In this document: positions 15,926 through 20,541 of the stretch, in pieces
Numbering within the stretch: position 1 is the first letter of the stretch
How the letters are laid out: the number at the start of each line of letters is the position of its first letter
From: Bacteroidales bacterium
GTDB lineage: Bacteria > Bacteroidota > Bacteroidia > Bacteroidales > Bacteroidaceae
Assembly: GCA_004557285.1 (NCBI GenBank)
Contig: SFEK01000019.1
Coordinates: forward strand, 1 to 20,541
Reading direction: 5' to 3'
DNA: 20,541 nucleotides
Position numbers and translations under genes: made by a program
The notes under the pieces: generated by a model
What the model saw: only the letters and a program-made list of their open reading frames with translations
What the model was told of the DNA's origin: nothing
The model's database searches: none

Positions 15926-16107
15926 TTCGTTGCAGCAGCATTAGTCTTAATAACTATCTACATAGTGCCCATTTTCGAAATAATGAAAATTGGAGTATTT
16001 TCTTCTGTCAGAATCATTCTTGGTAATTGCCCGATAGAATTTCTCGCTATTGGCTTGGTAATTTTTGTCGGGAAGGAACAGTGCAAGCCAATAGCACACT
16101 TGTTTTC
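15926..16107. other. Gene-free AT-rich structured stretch between kdgK and lpxH
   Basis: About 180 bases, visibly richer in A+T than the flanking genes, with several repeats. GCTATTGGCTTG (16046-16057) and CAAGCCAATAGC (16084-16095) are a perfect 12-bp inverted repeat. CTTGGTAATT occurs twice (16019-16028 and 16054-16063). TTCTGTCAGAA (16003-16013) is a short palindrome, and CCCGAT (16030-16035) can pair with GTCGGG (16067-16072). Both strands have a partly open frame here, but neither has a convincing start or known motif. It may be a repetitive extragenic element, a structured 3' region of lpxH, or a decayed gene; I cannot tell which. Confidence 0.45.
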
Positions 16108-16875
16108 CTACATTCTGCTTTCCCCCTCCACGTATTCTTCAAGGAAGAGATGCTCACCGTCGAACACCACATAGGTGTATTGCCATATCCAGTCGCCGAT
16201 GATCATCATGCGCGTGGTGCGCGAGAGCATCAGGTCAAGCTCAATGTGGCGGTGCCCGTAGATATAGTAGTCGATATCCTTGTGTGTGAGCATGTATTGC
16301 TTGGTGTATCTCACCAATGCTTCTTTGTCTTCACCCTGATAGGGCGGTTCCTTGCCGTCGGCACGTTTCATGCGGCTATGCTTGGCCCATGTCAGTCCGA
16401 ACCATACCCCCCAGCGTGGATGCAGCGCACTGAACCAGCGCTGGCAGAGCGGGTTGTGGAATATGCGTCGAATGGTGTTGAATTTGGGATCGTGGTCGCC
16501 GAGTCCATCGCCATGAGCCATGTAGAATATCTTGCCGTAGATTTCCACGGTCGAGGGCTTGTGGTGAACAATCACCCCACATTCTTCTTCAAGGTAGCCA
16601 TACATCCAGATGTCGTGGTTGCCCGTGAAGAAATGCACCTCCACACCCATGTCGGTGAGTTCCGACAGTTTGCCGAGAAACCGGGTATAGCCTTTAGGCA
16701 CTACATACTTGTATTCATACCAGAAGTCGAACATGTCGCCCAGCAGATAGATGGCGGCAGCCTTGTGCTTGATGTCGTCGAGAAAGCGCACCAGGCGTCT
16801 CTCCTGCATCCTGCCATGTGGGATGGCCAGCGAGCCAAGATGCGCATCAGAAAGTATATAAATGTTTTTCTTCAT
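16108..16875 (-). CDS. lpxH: UDP-2,3-diacylglucosamine diphosphatase
   Basis: This metal-dependent enzyme cleaves UDP-2,3-diacylglucosamine to lipid X and UMP, the fourth step of lipid A synthesis, at the cytoplasmic face of the inner membrane. The 255 residues show the calcineurin-like phosphoesterase set in order: D10 and H12 in SDAHLG, D47 in LLGDMFDFW, N86-H87 in TGNHD, H121 in MAHGD, and H208 and H210 in YGHRH. The FDFWYEY segment is typical of LpxH. ATG 16873-16875 is chosen; an in-frame TTG four codons upstream would overlap the DUF59 gene. It starts 4 bases after that gene's stop, so the two are co-transcribed. Confidence 0.88.
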   Translation of the reverse strand: MKKNIYILSDAHLGSLAIPHGRMQERRLVRFLDDIKHKAAAIYLLGDMFDFWYEYKYVVPKGYTRFLGKLSELTDMGVEVHFFTGNHDIWMYGYLEEECGVIVHHKPSTVEIYGKIFYMAHGDGLGDHDPKFNTIRRIFHNPLCQRWFSALHPRWGVWFGLTWAKHSRMKRADGKEPPYQGEDKEALVRYTKQYMLTHKDIDYYIYGHRHIELDLMLSRTTRMMIIGDWIWQYTYVVFDGEHLFLEEYVEGESRM

Positions 16876-16879
16876 CGTC

Positions 16880-17200
16880 TTATTCAAATCCCAGTTCTAT
16901 TCTTGCCTCCTCGCTCAACATGCTCTGGTCCCATGCGGGTTCGAACACCAGGTTCACGGTGGCGGTATTCACACCTTGCAGACTATCCACCTTCTGCCTC
17001 ACGTCTTCCAGAATGAAGTCAGCTGCGGGACAAGTTGGCGCGGTGAATGTCATGTCGATATCCACGTTGCCGTCGTCCTTCACGTCGATTTTGTAGATAA
17101 GTCCCAGGTCGTAGATGTTGACGGGAATTTCAGGGTCATAAACGGTTTTGAGCACATCCACGATGCGCTCTTCAATCTGTGTCTTTTCTTCCTGTGTCAT
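16880..17200 (-). CDS. MIP18/DUF59 family iron-sulfur cluster assembly protein
   Basis: This 106-residue protein belongs to the MIP18 (DUF59, SufT/PaaD-like) family, which helps insert or mature Fe-S clusters in target proteins. The markers are DPEIPVNIYDLGLIY (about 22-36), the conserved cysteine in TAPTCPAADFI (about 53-63), and FEPAWDQSMLSEEARIELGF at the end. Its length is that of the single-domain form. It is not beside suf genes here; it lies between radC and lpxH on the minus strand with its own promoter and is 4 bases from lpxH. Whether it acts in general Fe-S assembly or for one client cannot be read from sequence. Confidence 0.88.
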   Translation of the reverse strand: MTQEEKTQIEERIVDVLKTVYDPEIPVNIYDLGLIYKIDVKDDGNVDIDMTFTAPTCPAADFILEDVRQKVDSLQGVNTATVNLVFEPAWDQSMLSEEARIELGFE

Positions 17201-17222
17201 GGGTCAATCGCATTTTTTCCTA

Positions 17223-17257
17223 CAAATATACGACATTATTCAGATATAATGGTCAAA
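17223..17257 (-). promoter_or_regulatory. Promoter of the DUF59-lpxH pair
   Basis: On the minus strand TATATTTG (17223-17230) is a good -7 element in the 81-base gap after radC. The nearest TTTG (17254-17257) is 23 bases upstream of it, a wide spacing. It suggests DUF59-lpxH can be transcribed apart from efp-GT2-radC. Confidence 0.55.
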
Positions 17258-17281
17258 AAAGCGAAAAAAATGTCTATCTGT

Positions 17282-17974
17282 CTATAGTTTGCCCTCGTCG
17301 CGGTAGCTGTAGTACAAGCCATCTGTGATGATGACATGGTCGATGAAGTGGATGCGCATGGTTTTGCAGGCGCTGGCCATCTGCCGTGTCAGCGCATCAT
17401 CGTTGTTGCTGGGATGAGGATTGTTGCTGGGGTGGTTGTGGCACAGAGCCATGACCGTGGCATTGCAGAGCAGAGCATGTTTCAATGCCAGACGCACATC
17501 CACTGCCGTTTCTGTGAGTCCGCCGTGCGACAGCTGCACCCGTTTGATGAGTTTGAAGTTGTGGTTCATCAGCAGCAACCATGCCTGCTCCACCGGTTCG
17601 TCTTGCAGCAGGGGATGCATAAGGTTGTAGATGGCTGTGGCCGAGTCGAGTTTTTCTCTCTCCTGAATCTTTTCCACCTGTCGGCGCTTGCCCAGTTCGC
17701 AGGCCGCCAGAATGGTGACGGCCTTGGCAGGCCCCAGACCCTTGTAGCGCTTGTCGGCCAGCTGGTCGATGCTCATCTTGCCCAAGGTGTTGAGGTTGTT
17801 GTGGCAGTCGTTGAGCACCCGCTGCATCAAGGCCACGGCACTCTCGTCGGTTGAACCCGAGCCAATGAGGATGGCCAGCAGTTCGGCATCGGTCAGTGCT
17901 TGTGCGCCAAGTCTCATCATCTTTTCTCGTGGGCGGTCGTTTTCAGCCCACTGGTTGATGCTCAATTTGTTCAT
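17282..17974 (-). CDS. radC: RadC family protein (UPF0758, JAMM/MPN+ domain)
   Basis: The protein was named for a supposed role in DNA repair, but its true function is unsettled. The 230 residues contain an N-terminal helix-hairpin-helix region with GLGPAKAVTILAACELGKR (about 80-98) and a C-terminal JAMM metal-binding domain with H179, H181 and D192 in HNHPSNNPHPSNND. The motif contains a small internal repetition (HPSNN twice) where relatives usually have a plain PSxxD spacing, but the metal ligands are intact. The N-terminus SINQWAENDRPREKMM is typical of the family. It lies 23 bases after the glycosyltransferase gene, in the efp-GT2-radC transcript. Confidence 0.92.
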   Translation of the reverse strand: MNKLSINQWAENDRPREKMMRLGAQALTDAELLAILIGSGSTDESAVALMQRVLNDCHNNLNTLGKMSIDQLADKRYKGLGPAKAVTILAACELGKRRQVEKIQEREKLDSATAIYNLMHPLLQDEPVEQAWLLLMNHNFKLIKRVQLSHGGLTETAVDVRLALKHALLCNATVMALCHNHPSNNPHPSNNDDALTRQMASACKTMRIHFIDHVIITDGLYYSYRDEGKL

Positions 17975-17997
17975 GGTGCAGTGAATAGGCGCTGTGG

Positions 17998-19035
17998 CTA
18001 TTGGTAGAAGTTTTTCTCAAAGGCGTGAAACTCGTCACGTTTCAGCACACAGCGTTTCCACCAGGCGGTGAGAAATCCGCTGCCGTAGCCTGTGAGCTGG
18101 ATAAACGCTGCCGGCACACTGAGCAGTGCCACCTTCACGCTGCGGTTCTCCACCAATGAGCCGACGAACAGCAGCAGGGCATAGAGCAGAATGGGAAGCC
18201 AAGGCGCGGCACAGAGCCAGTACCATTTGTCGATGTTGTCGTATTCCATGAGCAGGCGTCCAGCTGCAGAAGTGAGCACCAGTGCCGTCACGCCCACGGT
18301 AAAAGCCATGGGCAGCAGGTGCACCGGCTTGAGCGAGTCGGGGTATTTCTTGTAAAGGTTGATGCGGGCGATGCCGCTGTTGAATACCTGCCTGAAAAAC
18401 TTGCGGAAGTCGGTGCGCCGCTTGTGCCATACCCATGCATTTGGAAAAAGGCGGCACTGGTAGCCCGCCTTGAATATGCGGATGCTGAAGTCGATGTCCT
18501 CTCCGAAGCGCATTTTGGAGAAACCACCCAACTTCAGATAAGCCTTGCGTCGTATGCCCATGTTGAACGAGCGGGGATAAAACTTGTCGAGTTTTTTCTT
18601 TCCGCCCCTGATGCCGCCCGTGGTGAAGAAGCTCGTCATGGCATAGCTGATGGCCTTCTGCGTGTCGGTGAACGAGGCATGTGCACGGTCGGGTCCGCCA
18701 AAGGCATCAGTGTCTTGGCGGTTGATTTCGTCCTGCACGGCCTCCAGATAGCCTTCGGGCAGCACCACGTCAGAATCGAGCACGATGAGGTATTCGCCCT
18801 TGGCGTGCTCGGCGCCGTAGTTGCGGCTCAACCCCGGACCGCTGTTTTTCTTGGCCAGATAGTGGATGTCGAGTGTGCCCTCGTAGCTCTGGCATACATT
18901 CTTGCAGGTGCGTGTGCTACCGTCTTCCACGACGACGACTTCAAAGTCCTTCACCGTGAGGCAAGTCATGCTGTGCAGCAGTTCGTCCACCTCTTCTGGG
19001 CGGTTGAAAACGGGGATGACAAATGAGAATAACAT
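17998..19035 (-). CDS. Family 2 glycosyltransferase with C-terminal membrane helices
   Basis: This is an inverting sugar transferase with a cytoplasmic GT-A domain using a nucleotide-sugar, acting at the inner membrane. The 345 residues begin with FSFVIPVFNRPEEVDELL and VVVVEDGS (33-40), the classical GT2 start. The metal-binding DSD is at 87-89 in YLIVLDSDVV, and FGED (177-180) fits the catalytic ED motif. Two or three hydrophobic segments follow (about 243-258, 272-293 and 300-325). The acceptor and sugar are unknown; envelope polysaccharide or lipid glycosylation is plausible. It lies 18 bases after efp and 23 bases before radC. It should not be taken for an EF-P glycosyltransferase: it has membrane helices and EF-P here has no arginine at its tip. 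Confidence 0.85.
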   Translation of the reverse strand: MLFSFVIPVFNRPEEVDELLHSMTCLTVKDFEVVVVEDGSTRTCKNVCQSYEGTLDIHYLAKKNSGPGLSRNYGAEHAKGEYLIVLDSDVVLPEGYLEAVQDEINRQDTDAFGGPDRAHASFTDTQKAISYAMTSFFTTGGIRGGKKKLDKFYPRSFNMGIRRKAYLKLGGFSKMRFGEDIDFSIRIFKAGYQCRLFPNAWVWHKRRTDFRKFFRQVFNSGIARINLYKKYPDSLKPVHLLPMAFTVGVTALVLTSAAGRLLMEYDNIDKWYWLCAAPWLPILLYALLLFVGSLVENRSVKVALLSVPAAFIQLTGYGSGFLTAWWKRCVLKRDEFHAFEKNFYQ

Positions 19036-19053
19036 GGGCAGGTCGTTGGTGTC

Positions 19054-19620
19054 TTATTCCTTGACGCGGCTCAGGTAGCTGCCGTCGCGTGTGTCAACCT
19101 GGATGAGGTCGCCCTCGTTGATGAACAGCGGCACGCGGATTTCAACACCAGTCTCCAGTGTGGCGGGCTTGGTGGCATTGGTGGCGGTGTCGCCCTTGAT
19201 GCCCGGTTCGCTGTGAGTAACGCGCAGGTTGGTCTTCACGGGCATTTCGGCATAGAGGATGGTGCCGTCGGTAGTGTCGGTCACCACTTCCACGATGTCG
19301 CTTTCCTTCATGTATTCCACGCCGATGATGTTGTCTTTGGCGATGGGAATCTGTTCAAAAGTCTCCTGGTTCATGAAGATAAGCCCTGTGGGGTCTTCGT
19401 AGAGATACTGGTAGGGGCGGTGTTCGATGCGCACGTCCTCAAGTTTGAAACCCACCTGGAAGGTGCGGTCGAGCACACGTCCGTCGGTAACGTTCTTGAG
19501 CTTGGTGTTCATAACAGTGTTGCCCTTGCCCGGCTTTCTGTGCTGAAAGTCGATGCATACCCAGATACCGCCATCCATGCGGATGCAGGTACCTTTCTTG
19601 ATGTCTTGTGAATTAATCAT
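19054..19620 (-). CDS. efp: Translation elongation factor P
   Basis: EF-P binds ribosomes stalled on consecutive prolines and helps form the next peptide bond. The 188 residues show the three beta-barrel domains: KOW-like N-terminal part (ISQDIKKG-like start, here MINSQDIKKG), a middle OB domain around GVEYMKESDIVEV, and the C-terminal domain ending GDLIQVDTRDGSYLSRVKE. The tip loop reads KPGKGN, with K32 at the position that is modified in other bacteria, and no arginine, so EarP-type rhamnosylation is not expected. No modification enzyme gene (EpmA, EpmB, YmfI or EarP) is in the window. efp heads a minus-strand operon with the glycosyltransferase and radC and faces rpmH across a shared promoter region. 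Confidence 0.95.
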   Translation of the reverse strand: MINSQDIKKGTCIRMDGGIWVCIDFQHRKPGKGNTVMNTKLKNVTDGRVLDRTFQVGFKLEDVRIEHRPYQYLYEDPTGLIFMNQETFEQIPIAKDNIIGVEYMKESDIVEVVTDTTDGTILYAEMPVKTNLRVTHSEPGIKGDTATNATKPATLETGVEIRVPLFINEGDLIQVDTRDGSYLSRVKE

Positions 19621-19673
19621 ATTTTTTATGTGATTTATAGTGTTATCAGTCCAAATATTTGGTTTACAGCGTG

Positions 19674-19681
19674 CAAAGTTA
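19674..19681 (-). promoter_or_regulatory. -7 element of the efp promoter
   Basis: On the minus strand TAACTTTG matches TAnnTTTG. The -33 region (around 19701-19704, TTTATG on minus) is only a loose match. The leader to ATG 19620 is about 45 bases. Confidence 0.5.
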
Positions 19682-19732
19682 CGATATTTTTAGAAAAAAA
19701 CATAAAAGATACGCCTAAAAATCGCTTTATTC

Positions 19733-19763
19733 TTGGTTATTTAAAAAGAAATATGTACTTTTG
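19733..19763 (+). promoter_or_regulatory. Promoter of rpmH
   Basis: TTG (19733-19735), 20 bases, then TACTTTTG (19756-19763), a good Bacteroidota match, 43 bases before ATG 19807. Confidence 0.7.
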
Positions 19764-19806
19764 CAGCCCAAAGTGAGAAAATAATAACAATAAAACGATA
19801 AAAAAG

Positions 19807-19962
19807 ATGAAAAGAACATTTCAACCCCACAACAGAAGAAGAGTGAACAAGCACGGTTTCCGTGAGAGAGTGGCAACCAAGAACGGTCGTCGTGTGCTTG
19901 CCGCCCGCCGTGCCAAGGGTCGTAAGAAGCTTACCGTTTCTGACGAGCACCACGGAAAGTAA
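19807..19962 (+). CDS. rpmH: 50S ribosomal protein L34
   Basis: L34 is a small, highly basic protein of the large ribosomal subunit. The 51-codon frame reads MKRTFQPHNRRRVNKHGFRE and continues with GRRVLAARRAKGRKKLTV, an unmistakable L34 pattern, then a short acidic and histidine-rich end (SDEHHGK) longer than in many bacteria. It has its own promoter and is followed by a hairpin. In many bacteria rpmH sits by rnpA and dnaA; here it sits between efp and a PASTA-protein gene, as I recall from other Bacteroidales. Confidence 0.95.
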   Translation: MKRTFQPHNRRRVNKHGFRERVATKNGRRVLAARRAKGRKKLTVSDEHHGK

Positions 19963-20001
19963 ATCGTGCAATCCCATCAAGGTTGAACGAGAAGACATCG
20001 T

Positions 20002-20032
20002 GAGGGGGCAAGGCCAAGTGCTTTGCCCCCTC
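20002..20032 (+). terminator. Probable terminator after rpmH
   Basis: GAGGGGGCAA (20002-20011) pairs perfectly with TTGCCCCCTC (20023-20032) around an 11-base loop. No T tract follows, so termination may be weak or factor-dependent. The rest of the gap to 20177 shows only a small hairpin near 20109-20130 and no gene. Confidence 0.6.
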
Positions 20033-20177
20033 GCTGCATCTTCCGAACACACAGCACCGCTGTTGGCACTGCTATATTGGTATCATGTCAACGACCGTCA
20101 CTCTCCGACCGAAAGGCCATCTTGCTCCTTGGGGAGATGAAATTACAGATAAAAACATTCATTTCACACACTTTTAT

Positions 20178-20208
20178 TTTGCATTTCGCCCGATTTGCCT
20201 TATCTTTG
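20178..20208 (+). promoter_or_regulatory. Promoter of the PASTA-domain gene
   Basis: TTTG (20178-20181), 19 bases, then TATCTTTG (20201-20208): an exact consensus match. The start codon at 20238 follows 29 bases later. Confidence 0.8.
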
Positions 20209-20237
20209 CGGAATATTCTTGTAATTTAGGATGAAAA

Positions 20238-20541
20238 ATGAAGGCAAACGACTTCTTGCGCAAAATATTCAGTTTCGGGCTGTGGGCTAATCTGCTGTCT
20301 ATGCTTCTGGTGGTGGTGGCACTGTGCTTTGCCGTCAAGGTGGGCATCGACCTCTACACGCACCATGGCGAGAAGATTGTGGTGCCTGACATCAGACACA
20401 AGAATTTTTCCGATGCCGAACATCTGCTGGTTGCCTGTGACCTGAAGGTGGTGGTGAGCGACACGGGATATGTGAAAAACCTGCCGCCCGACTGCATCCT
20501 TGAACAGACTCCCGAGGCAGGACGTGTGGTGAAAGGTGGGC
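20238..20541 (+). CDS. PASTA-domain membrane protein (partial, runs off the window)
   Basis: The first 101 codons are in the window. After MKANDFLRKIFSFGLW comes one membrane helix (about 15-37, ANLLSMLLVVVALCFAVKVG). A PASTA domain then begins at about residue 45: KIVVPDIRHKNFSDAEHLL, followed by ILEQTPEAGRVVKGG. PASTA domains bind cell-wall-related ligands in Gram-positive kinases; this form lacks an N-terminal kinase and would expose the domain to the periplasm. ATG 20238 is chosen over ATG 20231, which is in another frame and gives no such protein. In related genomes I recall this gene before an rluD-type pseudouridine synthase, which would lie beyond the window. The number of PASTA repeats is unknown. 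Confidence 0.85.
   Translation, partial: MKANDFLRKIFSFGLWANLLSMLLVVVALCFAVKVGIDLYTHHGEKIVVPDIRHKNFSDAEHLLVACDLKVVVSDTGYVKNLPPDCILEQTPEAGRVVKGG

Noticed and set aside
15890..16174. Plus-strand open frame of 94 codons after the sugar kinase
   Set aside because: Its first part is the terminator hairpin and its last part runs antisense to lpxH. It has no promoter or recognised domain.
17397..17460. Short repeated GTTGTTGCTGGG units
   Set aside because: They lie inside radC and simply encode the repeated HPSNN of the metal-binding motif. There are only two copies, not an array.
17998..19620. Glycosyltransferase next to efp as an EF-P rhamnosylation system (EarP-like)
   Set aside because: EarP modifies an arginine at the EF-P tip. 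Here the tip is lysine, and the neighbour is a GT2 enzyme with membrane helices, not an EarP-type protein.
1..20541. CRISPR array, prophage, transposon, defence island or biosynthetic cluster
   Set aside because: I found no spaced direct-repeat arrays, transposases, integrases, nuclease-helicase sets or synthase genes. Nearly all coding capacity is accounted for by core genes.

Overview
The window reads as a chromosomal core segment of a Bacteroidales bacterium, most likely Prevotella-like (Prevotellaceae). The evidence is as follows. Most promoters I can pick out fit the Bacteroidota pattern (TTTG/TTG, about 19-20 nt, then TAnnTTTG). Starts lack strong Shine-Dalgarno sequences. The clusters rpsT-gyrB and efp/rpmH/PASTA-protein are of a kind I know from this phylum. 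A secreted M6 protease ends in a C-terminal sorting-tail-like segment (IYIVNGKKIVK). The genus is an inference.

Layout. 1-2318: the end of rpsT, a terminator, then gyrB. 2341-4467 (minus): a secreted M6-type metalloprotease, convergent with gyrB. 4468-4701: a divergent control region with one promoter per side and a near-perfect inverted repeat. 4702-7853 (plus): a long-chain acyl-CoA synthetase, prfB (release factor 2) and a 47-residue membrane mini-protein, apparently one operon. 7922-8323 (minus): a VanZ-like membrane protein. 8420-12123 (plus): two tandem paralogous sodium:neurotransmitter-symporter-family transporters, then a membrane-anchored helix-hairpin-helix protein. 12266-14495: the pta-ackA acetate operon. 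14496-14795: 300 bases without a gene, holding a terminator, a perfect palindrome and a weak promoter. 14796-15836: a KdgK-like PfkB sugar kinase. 15837-16107: a gene-free, AT-rich, structured stretch. 16108-19620 (minus): efp, a GT2 glycosyltransferase, radC, a MIP18/DUF59 Fe-S protein and lpxH. 19807-20541 (plus): rpmH and the start of a PASTA-domain membrane protein cut by the window edge.

How the genes work together. Most are housekeeping: DNA supercoiling (gyrB), translation (rpsT, prfB, efp, rpmH), acetate overflow and ATP formation (pta-ackA), lipid A synthesis (lpxH), Fe-S maturation (DUF59) and fatty-acid activation (acyl-CoA synthetase). I see no phage, transposase, CRISPR array, toxin-antitoxin pair, tRNA or rRNA gene. 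I do not see a convincing new multi-gene system. The points most worth a second look are the frameshift-free prfB in an operon with a lipid gene and an unrecognised mini-protein, the substrate-pocket differences between the two tandem transporters, and the structured AT-rich island at 15926-16107.
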